Positions 1 to 7,730 of a stretch of 64,000 bases of DNA are shown here, one piece after another (position 1 is the first letter of the stretch; every line of letters starts with the position of its first letter). The translations under genes were made by a program, and so were the position numbers. Below the pieces are notes generated by a model. That model was not told the origin of the DNA. It did no database searches and saw nothing but the letters and a program-made list of their open reading frames with translations. The DNA lies in assembly GCA_050260055.1 (NCBI GenBank), contig JBLNBO010000022.1:124001-188000 (forward strand), given 5' to 3'. This DNA comes from JBLMYQ01 sp050260055 (GTDB taxonomy: Bacteria; Bacillota; Clostridia; Acetivibrionales; UBA4821).

Positions 1-2
1 TG

Positions 3-155
3 GTTGGACACACAATAGCTGTTCACGATGGAAGAAAGCATGTTCCAGTCTATGTTACTGAAGATATGGTTGGACACAAACTTGGTGAGTTTGCACCAAC
101 AAGAACCTTTAAAGGACACAGTGGACATACAGAAAAATCAACTGCATTAAAATAA
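3..155 (+). CDS. rpsS: 30S ribosomal protein S19, C-terminal part
   Basis: Partial gene entering from the left edge; the last 50 codons are readable in frame 3 and end at TAA 153-155. The translation contains HDGRKHVPVYVTEDMVGHKL and ends with GHSGHTEKSTALK, matching the conserved C-terminal half of S19, which with S13 contacts the A-site region of the small-subunit head. It precedes rplV, as in every S10 operon. The start lies outside the window. Confidence 0.95.
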   Translation, partial: VGHTIAVHDGRKHVPVYVTEDMVGHKLGEFAPTRTFKGHSGHTEKSTALK

Positions 156-219
156 TAAAACGGCTCTTAGTTCATTGGCGGTACGTAGTGGTCAGTAAAA
201 GTTAAATATAAAAGAAGGT

Positions 220-247
220 TTAACTGTCAACTATTAACTGTCAACTG
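220..247. repeat. heptamer array, rpsS-rplV gap
   Basis: Four tandem 7-base units: TTAACTG, TCAACTA, TTAACTG, TCAACTG. The array ends 15 bases before the Shine-Dalgarno (SD) sequence of rplV. First of the family of 7-base arrays in this window. Confidence 0.75.
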
Positions 248-278
248 GCGAAAGCCAAATGGAAGGAGGATAAGAGTA

Positions 279-614
279 GTGGAAGCAAGAGCGGTATTAA
301 GGCACGCAAGAATTTCTGCTCGTAAGGTAAAAATAGTAATAGATTTAATTAAAAACAAGAAGGTTGGAGATGCTTTGGTAATTTTAAAAACTACCCCAAA
401 AGCGGCTTCACCAATTGTTGAGAAACTAGTTAAATCCGCAATGGCTAATGCGGAAAACAATCATAATATGAATGTTGATGATTTGGTTATTTCTGAAATA
501 TATGCAAACCAAGGACCAACAATGAAAAGGATTGAGCCAAGAGCACAAGGTAGGGCATACAGGATAAGAAAGAGATCAAGTCACATTACGGTAGTACTTC
601 GTGAAGCAAAGTAA
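279..614 (+). CDS. rplV: 50S ribosomal protein L22
   Basis: 111 residues, the normal length for L22, which lines the peptide exit tunnel. The N-terminus MEARAVLRHARISARKVKIV and the beta-hairpin end (GPTMKRIEPRAQGRAYRIRKR) are diagnostic. The start is GTG 279 with AAGGAGGA at 263-270. The gap to rpsS (123 bases) is long for this operon and carries a heptamer array. Confidence 0.97.
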   Translation: MEARAVLRHARISARKVKIVIDLIKNKKVGDALVILKTTPKAASPIVEKLVKSAMANAENNHNMNVDDLVISEIYANQGPTMKRIEPRAQGRAYRIRKRSSHITVVLREAK

Positions 615-658
615 CGATAACACTTAATAAATTAAAAAACAAATTAAGGGAGTTATCG
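615..658 (+). other. hairpin in the rplV-rpsC gap
   Basis: CGATAAC at 615-621 pairs with GTTATCG at 652-658, with an inner CTTAAT/ATTAAG pairing. A second inverted pair follows: GCAAAGTT at 668-675 and AACTTTGC at 702-709, just before the rpsC ribosome binding site. There is no U-tract, so an RNA processing or translational element is more likely than a terminator. Function is inferred only. Confidence 0.5.
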
Positions 659-733
659 ATGAAATTCGCAAAGTTAGTATTAAGGAAAGAAATTGCTTTA
701 AAACTTTGCTCATTATAAGAAGGAGGATAGAAA

Positions 734-1399
734 ATGGGCCAAAAAGTTCATCCACATGGGTTAAGAATTGGGATCATCAGAGATTGGGATGCAAAATGGT
801 ACGCAGACGACAAAACTTTTGCTGATAATCTCATTGAGGACATGAAAGTTAGAAAATATGTAAAGAACAAATTATTTATCGCAGGCGTTTCCAAGGTTGA
901 AATAGAAAGAGCAGCAAACAAGGTAAAAGTTAATGTTTATACTGCGAAGCCTGGAATAGTAATTGGAAAAGGTGGAGCGTTAATTGATGTTCTTCGTAAG
1001 GACCTTGAGAAAATGACTGATAAAAGCGTACTTGTAAACATCTGTGAAGTAAAGGTTCCTGAGCAGGATGCTCAACTAGTTGCTGAAAACATCGCATCAC
1101 AGCTTGAAAAGAGAGTATCTTTCAGAAGAGCAATGAAGCAAGCAATGGGCAAAGCAATGAAATCTGGAGCCAAGGGAATTAAAACATCGGTTGCAGGAAG
1201 ATTAGGCGGAGCTGAAATTGCAAGAACAGAACATTATCATGAAGGTACTATTCCACTGCAAACAATGAGAGCCGATATAGATTATGGTTTCCATGAAGCA
1301 AATACAACTTATGGAAAAATTGGTGTTAAGGTTTGGATTTATAAAGGCGAGGTTCTTCCAAGAGCCAGGAAGACAAAAGCAGTTGAAGGAGGCGAATAA
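734..1399 (+). CDS. rpsC: 30S ribosomal protein S3
   Basis: 221 residues, typical for S3, at the mRNA entry side of the small subunit. The N-terminus MGQKVHPHGLRIGIIRDWD, the KH motif region GIVIGKGGALIDVLRKDLEK (about residues 77-96) and the C-terminal block with GAEIARTEHYHEGTIPLQ are clear. AGAAGGAGG precedes ATG 734. It is followed by rplP after 2 bases. Confidence 0.98.
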   Translation: MGQKVHPHGLRIGIIRDWDAKWYADDKTFADNLIEDMKVRKYVKNKLFIAGVSKVEIERAANKVKVNVYTAKPGIVIGKGGALIDVLRKDLEKMTDKSVLVNICEVKVPEQDAQLVAENIASQLEKRVSFRRAMKQAMGKAMKSGAKGIKTSVAGRLGGAEIARTEHYHEGTIPLQTMRADIDYGFHEANTTYGKIGVKVWIYKGEVLPRARKTKAVEGGE

Positions 1400-1401
1400 A
1401 G

Positions 1402-1842
1402 ATGTTGATGCCTAAAAGAGTTAAGCGTAGAAAGGTTCAAAGAGGCAGAATGACTGGTATGGCTACTCGTGGAAATAAAGTATACGAAGGCGAATACGGT
1501 TTGAAGGCACTTGAGCCAGCTTGGATAACAAGCAATCAAATAGAGGCTGCGAGAATTGCAATGACACGTTTCATAAAAAGAGGCGGTAAAGTTTGGATAA
1601 AGATATTCCCTGATAAACCTGTTACAGCTAAACCTGCTGAAACACGTATGGGTAGTGGAAAAGGTTCACCGGAATATTGGGTAGCAGTTGTGAAACCAGG
1701 AAGGATATTGTTTGAGATTGCAGGAGTACCTGAGGAAACAGCAAAAGAAGCAATGAGACTTGCTGCACACAAGCTGCCGATAAAATGCAAATTTGTAGTC
1801 CGCGGTGAGGAAATGGATGGTGAAAACAATGAAAGCGAATAA
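1402..1842 (+). CDS. rplP: 50S ribosomal protein L16
   Basis: 146 residues. MLMPKRVKRRKVQRGRMTG at the N-terminus and RMGSGKGSPEYWVAVVKPGR around residues 80-100 are signature sequences of L16, which helps position A-site tRNA at the peptidyl transferase centre. The GGAGG of the ribosome binding site lies inside the end of rpsC. The 3' end overlaps rpmC by 14 bases, suggesting translational coupling. Confidence 0.98.
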   Translation: MLMPKRVKRRKVQRGRMTGMATRGNKVYEGEYGLKALEPAWITSNQIEAARIAMTRFIKRGGKVWIKIFPDKPVTAKPAETRMGSGKGSPEYWVAVVKPGRILFEIAGVPEETAKEAMRLAAHKLPIKCKFVVRGEEMDGENNESE

Positions 1843-2053
1843 ATTAAAAGATAAATTACAAGAAATGAGAGATATGACATCAATAGAACTTGAAAAAGAG
1901 CTTTCAGAACTGAAAAAAGAATTGTTCAAACTTAGATTTCAGTTAGCAACAAATCAATTAGACAATTCTAATAAGGTTAGTAGTGTAAAAAAAGATATTG
2001 CAAGGATTAAAACAGTTATTAGGGCTAGAGAGATTCAAGGCATAGAGGAATAG
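1829..2053 (+). CDS. rpmC: 50S ribosomal protein L29
   Basis: 74 residues beginning MKANKLKDKLQEMRDM. I chose ATG 1829 because L29 proteins begin at this point; the open frame extends 8 codons further upstream into rplP but that adds nothing family-like. The helix-turn-helix body with LFKLRFQLATNQLDNS is typical. L29 sits near the exit tunnel and is part of the SRP/trigger factor docking site. Confidence 0.95.
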   Translation: MKANKLKDKLQEMRDMTSIELEKELSELKKELFKLRFQLATNQLDNSNKVSSVKKDIARIKTVIRAREIQGIEE

Positions 2054-2074
2054 TAGATTGGAGGTAAGAAAAAG

Positions 2075-2332
2075 ATGACTGAAAGAGCTCTGAGAAAGGT
2101 TAGAACAGGCAAAGTAGTTAGCGATAAAATGGATAAAACTGTTGTCGTTGCTATAGAATACAGCATCAAACATCCTCTTTATAAAAAGGTTGTAAGAAAG
2201 ACATATAAGCTAAAAGCTCATGATGAAAACAACCAATGTACAATAGGGGATAAAGTTAAAGTAATGGAAACGAGACCGCTTAGCAAGGAAAAAAGATGGA
2301 GAGTGGTCGAAATAGTAGAAAAAGCGAAGTAA
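2075..2332 (+). CDS. rpsQ: 30S ribosomal protein S17
   Basis: 85 residues, OB-fold primary 16S rRNA-binding protein. Diagnostic blocks: RKVRTGKVVSDKMDKTVVV and DKVKVMETRPLSKEKRWRV. TGGAGG stands before ATG 2075. Gene order rpmC-rpsQ-rplN is standard. Confidence 0.97.
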   Translation: MTERALRKVRTGKVVSDKMDKTVVVAIEYSIKHPLYKKVVRKTYKLKAHDENNQCTIGDKVKVMETRPLSKEKRWRVVEIVEKAK

Positions 2333-2340
2333 GATTGTAG

Positions 2341-2424
2341 TTTGAAGTTGGTAGCTGATTATAGTTTAAAGCTTAAAATTATTTGGTTTTAACTTTACAT
2401 TTTACACTGTCAACTGTCAACTAA
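2341..2424. repeat. heptamer array, rpsQ-rplN gap
   Basis: Twelve 7-base units can be read in one phase from 2341 to 2424. The left units (TTTGAAG, TTGGTAG) are partly complementary to the right ones (CAACTGT, CAACTAA), so the transcript could form a long imperfect hairpin. It fills nearly the whole 112-base gap before rplN. Confidence 0.65.
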
Positions 2425-2444
2425 GAATGAGGGGAGGTATTTAA

Positions 2445-2813
2445 ATGATACAGGCACAAACCAGACTAAAGGTTGCTGATAATACTGGCGCAAAAGAACT
2501 TATGTGTATTAAGGTTCTCGGCGGTTCATTGCGTAGGTATGCAGGTATAGGAGATATAGTTGTTGCTTCAGTCAAGAATGCAACACCCGGCGGGGTTGTA
2601 AAGAAAGGTGAAGTAGTCAAAGCAGTTATCGTTAGGTCTAAAAAAGGTGTTGATAGACCAGACGGTTCACATATAAAATTTGACGAAAATGCTGCCGTTA
2701 TTATTAAACCCGACAATACTCCTAAAGGAACACGTATTTTCGGACCGGTTGCAAGGGAATTGAGAGATAAGGAATTTATGAAGATTATTTCTCTCGCTCC
2801 CGAAGTACTGTAA
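2445..2813 (+). CDS. rplN: 50S ribosomal protein L14
   Basis: 122 residues, the standard length for L14. MIQAQTRLKVADNTGAKELM, RRYAGIGDIVVASVKNATPG and the end GPVARELRDKEFMKIISLAPEVL are near-invariant in the family. L14 lies at the subunit interface and binds the silencing factor RsfS. First gene of the spc transcription segment, preceded by GGGGAGG. Confidence 0.98.
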   Translation: MIQAQTRLKVADNTGAKELMCIKVLGGSLRRYAGIGDIVVASVKNATPGGVVKKGEVVKAVIVRSKKGVDRPDGSHIKFDENAAVIIKPDNTPKGTRIFGPVARELRDKEFMKIISLAPEVL

Positions 2814-2831
2814 AGTGGGAGGTGGATTAGA

Positions 2832-3161
2832 ATGTCCAAAATAAATATAAAAAAGGGAGATAAGGTTATTATCATCTCTGGCAAGGATAAAGGCAAAACT
2901 GGTAAGGTATTAAGCACAGTTCCAGATGAAATGAAAGTCCTTGTTGAAGGTGTCAATATGTCTGTAAAGCATAAAAAGCCAAAAGGCAGATACCAGCAGG
3001 GAGGAAAGATTAACCAAGAGACTCCGATATATAGCAGTAAAGCTATGGTAGTATGCAAAAATTGCGGAAAGCCTACCAAAATTGGGAACAAAATTCTTGA
3101 CGATGGTACTAAGGTTAGAGTATGCAAAAATAATGGCTGCGGAGAACAGCTAGATGCTTAA
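2832..3161 (+). CDS. rplX: 50S ribosomal protein L24, zinc-type
   Basis: 109 residues. The N-terminal KOW motif (KGDKVIIISGKDKGKTGKVL, residues 8-27) marks L24, an assembly initiator of the large subunit. The C-terminal part carries CKNC and a second Cys pair (C-K-N-N-G-C), so this is the zinc-knuckle form, in line with the other C+ ribosomal proteins here. Confidence 0.97.
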   Translation: MSKINIKKGDKVIIISGKDKGKTGKVLSTVPDEMKVLVEGVNMSVKHKKPKGRYQQGGKINQETPIYSSKAMVVCKNCGKPTKIGNKILDDGTKVRVCKNNGCGEQLDA

Positions 3162-3189
3162 TGTTTTATGAAGGGAGGTAATTTGTCAG

Positions 3190-3732
3190 ATGTCAAGATT
3201 GCTTGAAAAATATAAAAAAGAAGTTATTCCAGCCCTCAAGCAAAAGTTTAATTACAATAATGCAATGGAAATTCCAAAGCTTGAGAAAATAGTAATTAAT
3301 ATGGGGATTGGAGATGCTAAGGACAATCCTAAAGCTATAGATGTTGCAATATCTGAACTTGGAATAATTACAGGTCAAAAGCCAGTAGTTACAAAAGCAA
3401 AGAAATCAATTGCAACCTTTAAAATCAGACAAGGCATGAGTATTGGATGCAAAGTTACACTTAGAGGATCAAGAATGTATGAATTTGCTGACAAGTTTGT
3501 TAGCATAGCCTTGCCAAGAGTAAGGGACTTCAGAGGTGTTTCGGCAAACTCATTTGATGGAAGAGGAAATTATGCTGTTGGAATCAAAGAACAACTTATT
3601 TTCCCAGAAATCGAATATGATAAGATTGAAAAGATTAGAGGTATGGACATTATATTTGTAACTACAGCCAAGACCGATGAAGAAGCTAGAGAACTTTTAA
3701 GACTATTAGGAATGCCGTTTAGTCAAGGTTAA
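3190..3732 (+). CDS. rplE: 50S ribosomal protein L5
   Basis: 180 residues, the usual length of L5, which binds 5S rRNA. MSRLLEKYKKEVIPALKQKF, KITGQKPVVTKAKKS-like segment and SLPRVRDFRG-type block (ALPRVRDFRGVSANSFDGRG) are clear. AAGGGAGGT precedes ATG 3190. Confidence 0.97.
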   Translation: MSRLLEKYKKEVIPALKQKFNYNNAMEIPKLEKIVINMGIGDAKDNPKAIDVAISELGIITGQKPVVTKAKKSIATFKIRQGMSIGCKVTLRGSRMYEFADKFVSIALPRVRDFRGVSANSFDGRGNYAVGIKEQLIFPEIEYDKIEKIRGMDIIFVTTAKTDEEARELLRLLGMPFSQG

Positions 3733-3747
3733 AGAGGAGGGAATGAA

Positions 3748-3933
3748 GTGGCAAAGAAAGCTTTAATACTAAAACAACAAAAAGAGCCAAAGTTTTCTAC
3801 AAGAGTGTACAATAGATGCAAACTATGTGGAAGACCTCATGCGTATATAAGAAAATTCGGTATATGCCGTATTTGTTTTAGAACCCTAGCACACAGGGGA
3901 ATGATACCTGGTGTTAAAAAGGCAAGCTGGTAA
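3748..3933 (+). CDS. rpsZ: 30S ribosomal protein S14, zinc-binding type Z
   Basis: 61 residues beginning at GTG 3748. The short form with CKLCGRPH and CRICFR (two CxxC pairs) is the C+ S14 that binds zinc, common in Firmicutes; there is no sign of the long C- form in the window. AGAGGAGGG is the ribosome binding site. Confidence 0.97.
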   Translation: MAKKALILKQQKEPKFSTRVYNRCKLCGRPHAYIRKFGICRICFRTLAHRGMIPGVKKASW

Positions 3934-3968
3934 GCCAGAATCCGGAGGCCAGAAGCTGTCAGCCGGAT
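3934..3968. repeat. GC-rich heptamer array, rpsZ-rpsH gap
   Basis: Five units directly after the rpsZ stop codon: GCCAGAA, TCCGGAG, GCCAGAA, GCTGTCA, GCCGGAT. Same 7-base period as the AT-rich arrays but with a different, GC-rich unit. Confidence 0.65.
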
Positions 3969-4005
3969 ACTATATGTAGGAATGAAATCGGAAGGAGGTT
4001 TGAGA

Positions 4006-4407
4006 ATGAATACTACTGATCCAATTGCAGATATGCTTACAAGAATAAGAAATGCAAATTCATCAAAACATGAAACTGTAGATATTCCAGCATCAAAATT
4101 AAAGAAATCTTTAGCGGATATTTTGACCCAGGAAGGTTATGTAAAGGGTTATGAAGAGATTGAAGATGGGAAACAGGGAATACTTAGAGTTTCTCTTAAA
4201 TATCAGCAAAGCAACAAACAAAGAGTAATAACAGGCTTGAAGAGAATAAGTAAGCCAGGTTTAAGGGTTTATGTTAATAAGGAAGAAATTCCAAAGGTTC
4301 TCGGCGGTTTGGGAATTGCAATAATGTCAACATCAAAAGGAATAATGACAGACAAAAAAGCACGCCAAGAAGGTGTTGGAGGAGAAATCCTAGCTTTCGT
4401 ATGGTAG
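4006..4407 (+). CDS. rpsH: 30S ribosomal protein S8
   Basis: 133 residues from ATG 4006, which follows GGAAGGAGG at 3990-3998; an in-frame ATG at 3982 would add 8 unconserved residues and lacks a site. MNTTDPIADMLTRIRNANSS and the C-terminal STSKGIMTDKKARQEGVGGE are classic S8, the primary 16S binder that also autoregulates spc in other bacteria. Confidence 0.97.
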   Translation: MNTTDPIADMLTRIRNANSSKHETVDIPASKLKKSLADILTQEGYVKGYEEIEDGKQGILRVSLKYQQSNKQRVITGLKRISKPGLRVYVNKEEIPKVLGGLGIAIMSTSKGIMTDKKARQEGVGGEILAFVW

Positions 4408-4413
4408 AATAAA

Positions 4414-4437
4414 TAATTGACGGTTAACAGTCAATTA
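4414..4437 (+). other. hairpin in the rpsH-rplF gap
   Basis: Perfect 8-bp inverted repeat TAATTGAC / GTCAATTA around an 8-base loop. The sequence is made of the same words as the heptamer arrays (TTGACGG, TTAACAG). It lies 25 bases upstream of the rplF ribosome binding site and has no U-tract. Confidence 0.5.
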
Positions 4438-4470
4438 GAAGTTTATGGATTATTTAAGGAGGTGACTACA

Positions 4471-5019
4471 ATGTCTAGAATAGGTAAAGCGCCTGTTATT
4501 GTACCAAAAGGCGTTGACGTAAAGATGGAAGACGGTAATCTTCTAACTATCAAAGGGCCAAAAGGCACACTTGTTAGACAACTGCACAAAGATATGATAA
4601 TTAAAATAGAAGAAGGGCAGATAGTTGTTGAAAGACCAACAGAAGATGCTGAACACAGATCACTTCATGGTCTTACAAGAACATTAGTAAATAATATGGT
4701 TGTAGGTGTAACAACCGGATTTGAAAAAACTCTTGAGATAAATGGTGTTGGTTACAGGGCTCAAAAACAAGGCAAAAAGCTTGTTTTAACACTTGGTTAC
4801 TCACATCCAGTTGAAATGGAAGAACCAGAAGGCGTTACTGTTGAAACTCCTGCTCCTAACAAGGTAATTGTCAAAGGTATCGACAAGCAAGCTGTAGGAG
4901 AATTTGCTGCAAAAATCAGATTTAAGAGAGAACCTGAGCCATATAAGGGTAAAGGTATCAAATATGAGAATGAAGTAATCAGGAGAAAAGAAGGTAAGGC
5001 CGGAGCTAAGAAGAAATAG
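4471..5019 (+). CDS. rplF: 50S ribosomal protein L6
   Basis: 182 residues from ATG 4471 with AAGGAGGTG just upstream; the open frame to 4417 is translated repeat sequence and not credible as protein. MSRIGKAPVIVPKGVDV and the C-terminal GIDKQAVGEFAAKIR and EPYKGKGIKYENE blocks identify L6, which sits near the factor-binding site. Confidence 0.97.
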   Translation: MSRIGKAPVIVPKGVDVKMEDGNLLTIKGPKGTLVRQLHKDMIIKIEEGQIVVERPTEDAEHRSLHGLTRTLVNNMVVGVTTGFEKTLEINGVGYRAQKQGKKLVLTLGYSHPVEMEEPEGVTVETPAPNKVIVKGIDKQAVGEFAAKIRFKREPEPYKGKGIKYENEVIRRKEGKAGAKKK

Positions 5020-5035
5020 AAGGGAGTGAAATATT

Positions 5036-5404
5036 TTGAGCACAATTGCTAGAAGCAGCAATCCACGCGTAAGAAGACATGTGAGAATCAGGAATAAGAT
5101 TTCAGGTACATCTGAAAGACCAAGACTCAATGTTTTCAGAAGCCTTAATAACATATATGCTCAGATAATTGATGATACGGTAGGAAATACCATTGTTTCA
5201 GCTTCTACTTTGGATGATGCAATAAAAGGAAAACTTAAAAATTGCGGAAACAAAGAAGGCGCAAAACTTGTAGGTGAGCTTATCGCACAAAGAGCAGTCG
5301 AAAAAGGAATTAAGAAGGTAGTTTTTGATAGAGGCGGATTTATTTATCATGGAAGAATTAAAGAACTTGCTGACGCCGCAAGAAATTCCGGATTAGAGTT
5401 TTAG
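5036..5404 (+). CDS. rplR: 50S ribosomal protein L18
   Basis: 122 residues starting at TTG 5036 after AGGGAG. RHVRIRNKISGTSERPRLNV and FDRGGFIYHGRIKELADAAR are the family signatures. L18 carries 5S rRNA into the large subunit together with L5. Confidence 0.97.
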   Translation: MSTIARSSNPRVRRHVRIRNKISGTSERPRLNVFRSLNNIYAQIIDDTVGNTIVSASTLDDAIKGKLKNCGNKEGAKLVGELIAQRAVEKGIKKVVFDRGGFIYHGRIKELADAARNSGLEF

Positions 5405-5419
5405 AGAGGGAGGAAATGT

Positions 5420-5917
5420 ATGCTACAGATTGATTTGAGCAACGTTGAACTCAAGGAAAAAGTCGTAAGCATCAATAGAGTTGCCAAGGTTGTTAAAGGT
5501 GGAAGAAATTTCAGATTTAGCGCATTGGTTGTTGTTGGCGACGAAAATGGTCTTGTTGGAGCTGGTATGGGAAAGGCAACTGAAATTCCAGATGCAATAA
5601 GAAAAGGTATCGAGGACGCTAAAAAGAACCTCGTTCAGGTTCCGATCATAGATACAACTATTCCACATGAAATAATTGGTGAATTCGGTTCTGGAAAAGT
5701 ATTGCTAAAGCCTGCTGGACAGGGTACTGGAGTTATCGCAGGAGGCCCTGTAAGAGCTGTGCTTGAGCTTGCTGGAATTAGAGATATCAGGACTAAATCA
5801 TTGGGTTCAAACAATCCAAGAAATATGATTAATGCTACAATGAGTGGTTTATCTCAGCTTAAGACCCTTGAAGAGGTTGCGAGAATGAGAGGCAAAAACC
5901 CACAAGACATAAAATAA
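5420..5917 (+). CDS. rpsE: 30S ribosomal protein S5
   Basis: 165 residues. The double-stranded RNA-binding fold (VVSINRVAKVVKGGRNFRFS, VGDENGLVGAGMGKATEIP) and the C-terminal domain (LKPAGQGTGVIAGGPVRAVL) are plain. S5 contributes to decoding accuracy. Normally followed by rpmD; here the next 67 bases hold only repeats and then rplO. Confidence 0.97.
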   Translation: MLQIDLSNVELKEKVVSINRVAKVVKGGRNFRFSALVVVGDENGLVGAGMGKATEIPDAIRKGIEDAKKNLVQVPIIDTTIPHEIIGEFGSGKVLLKPAGQGTGVIAGGPVRAVLELAGIRDIRTKSLGSNNPRNMINATMSGLSQLKTLEEVARMRGKNPQDIK

Positions 5918-5966
5918 GTTGACAGGCATTTAACTGTAAACTGTCAACTATAAACTTTACACTAGT
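5918..5966. repeat. heptamer array where rpmD is normally found
   Basis: Seven units in phase: GTTGACA, GGCATTT, AACTGTA, AACTGTC, AACTATA, AACTTTA, CACTAGT. The array begins right after the rpsE stop and ends 9 bases before the rplO ribosome binding site. The whole gap is too short to hold the roughly 60-codon L30 gene. Confidence 0.75.
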
Positions 5967-5984
5967 ATGAGGGGAGGTTCGACT

Positions 5985-6425
5985 ATGAAACTTAATGAAT
6001 TAAAACCTGCTGTTGGTTCAAGGACTGAGCCAAAAAGAAAAGGCAGAGGTATAGGAACAGGAAATGGCAAAACTGCCGGAAAAGGTCATAAAGGTCAGAA
6101 GGCACGTTCTGGCGGTGGAGTAAGACCTGGATTCGAAGGCGGACAGATGCCTCTTTTCAGAAGACTTCCTAAGAGAGGCTTCAAGAATACATTTGCTAAA
6201 GAATATGTTGAAATAAATGTTACAGCGTTAAATTCTTTCGAAGATGGAACTGTTGTTACAAAAGAATTATTAAAGACATCAGGGATTGTAAAAAATTTCA
6301 AAGATGGTATAGTAATTCTTGGAAATGGAGAAATTAAGAAAAAATTAACTGTTAAAGCCGTAAGGTTCACCAAGTCTGCTGAGGAAAAAATCTTAGCAGC
6401 AGGAGGAAAGGTCGAGGTGGTATAA
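5985..6425 (+). CDS. rplO: 50S ribosomal protein L15
   Basis: 146 residues from ATG 5985, 7 bases after GGGGAGG. MKLNELKPAVGSRTEPKRKG, the glycine-rich GKGHKGQKARSGGGVRPGFE and GGQMPLFRRLPKRGF are diagnostic of L15, a late-assembly protein of the large subunit. The secY start follows one base after its stop. Confidence 0.97.
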   Translation: MKLNELKPAVGSRTEPKRKGRGIGTGNGKTAGKGHKGQKARSGGGVRPGFEGGQMPLFRRLPKRGFKNTFAKEYVEINVTALNSFEDGTVVTKELLKTSGIVKNFKDGIVILGNGEIKKKLTVKAVRFTKSAEEKILAAGGKVEVV

Positions 6426-6426
6426 T

Positions 6427-7704
6427 TTGTTTCAGACTCTGGTAAATGCATGGAAAATCATGGATTTGCGCAGGAAGATACTTTTTACAATAGGAATGCT
6501 TCTGGTTTTCAGAATTGGTTCCTTTATTCCTGTGCCTGGACTTAACAGCGAAGTAATGGGAAAAATTATAGGTGAAGGCGGAGACTTGGTTGGTCTTCTT
6601 GACAGTATAGGTGGCGGAGCTTTAAAAAATCTTTCGCTTTTTGCAATGAGTATTACACCTTATATTAATGCTTCGATTATTATGCAGCTCCTTACTATAG
6701 CAATACCTAGCCTTGAGAAACTTGCAAAAGAGGGCGAAGAGGGAAGAAAGATTATTGCTCAATATACGAGATATGGAACAGTAGTATTAGCTCTTATCCA
6801 GGCAATAGGGCTTTATGCTTCTCTTGCTTATGGTGGTGCTGTTTATGATCCTAACTGGCTTACAGCAATTACTGTTATACTTACATTTACAGCTGGAACA
6901 GCGTTTCTTATGTGGCTTGGAGAACAGATTACTGAATTTGGTATTGGAAACGGAATATCGCTTCTGATATTTGCAGGTATTGTATCAAGGGTTCCAAGCG
7001 CAATGGTTTATTTATTTCAAAAAGCTGGTTCAGATATATTAATGTGGTTATTGGTAATAGTTTTATTGGTCTTCATGTTTGCTGCAATTGCTGGTGTTGT
7101 ATGGGTACAACTTGCAGAAAGAAGAATACCGGTTCAATATGCTAAAAGAGTAGTTGGAAGAAAAATGTATGGCGGGCAAAGTACTCATATTCCTATAAAA
7201 GTTGCCATGGCAGGTGTTATTCCAATAATATTTGCAATGTCAATAATGATGTTCCCAGCTACAATTATGAGATTTGCGAACCCTAACCCAACAGGATTTT
7301 GGCTCTGGGTATCAAATAACATATTCTCACCTAGCAGCGCAGTATATGCACTTTTTAATGCGCTATTAATAGTAGGTTTTACATTCTTCTATACATTCGT
7401 AATATTCAATCATGTTGAAATAGCAAACAATCTTAAGAAGAATGGCGGTTTTATACCGGGAATTAGATCTGGGAAGCCAACTGCAGATTATATAAAGAAT
7501 GTGCTAAATAGAGTCACTATTTTCGGAGGATTATTCTTGGCAATGATTTCAGTACTGCCATATTTAATCCAATGGGTTACTCCTTTCGGAAATATTTACT
7601 TTGGAGGTACAGCTCTATTGATTGTTGTTGGTGTTGCTATGGACACAGTAAAACAGCTTGAGTCACAGATGCTTATGAGACATTATAAAGGTTTTTTAGA
7701 ATAA
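6427..7704 (+). CDS. secY: protein translocase subunit SecY
   Basis: 425 residues, ten predicted membrane helices, the channel subunit of the Sec translocon. The start is TTG 6427 with GAGGTGG at 6413-6419, one base after rplO. FRIGSFIPVPGL near the N-terminus, GNGISLLIFAGIVSRVPSA in the middle and the cytoplasmic loop with GGFIPGIRSGKPTADYI are SecY hallmarks. Coupled to the ribosomal genes as usual. Confidence 0.97.
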   Translation: MFQTLVNAWKIMDLRRKILFTIGMLLVFRIGSFIPVPGLNSEVMGKIIGEGGDLVGLLDSIGGGALKNLSLFAMSITPYINASIIMQLLTIAIPSLEKLAKEGEEGRKIIAQYTRYGTVVLALIQAIGLYASLAYGGAVYDPNWLTAITVILTFTAGTAFLMWLGEQITEFGIGNGISLLIFAGIVSRVPSAMVYLFQKAGSDILMWLLVIVLLVFMFAAIAGVVWVQLAERRIPVQYAKRVVGRKMYGGQSTHIPIKVAMAGVIPIIFAMSIMMFPATIMRFANPNPTGFWLWVSNNIFSPSSAVYALFNALLIVGFTFFYTFVIFNHVEIANNLKKNGGFIPGIRSGKPTADYIKNVLNRVTIFGGLFLAMISVLPYLIQWVTPFGNIYFGGTALLIVVGVAMDTVKQLESQMLMRHYKGFLE

Positions 7705-7730
7705 AATAATGTTCAAGGGGGCAGAGGTGT

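Noticed and set aside
2441..3127. Long open frame of 228 codons on the minus strand
   Set aside because: It lies antisense to rplN and rplX, both certain genes; the product is a low-complexity Ile/Leu/Ser/Thr sequence without a family.
4417..4470. N-terminal extension of rplF
   Set aside because: The 18 extra codons are translated intergenic repeat and lack a ribosome binding site; ATG 4471 matches the family.
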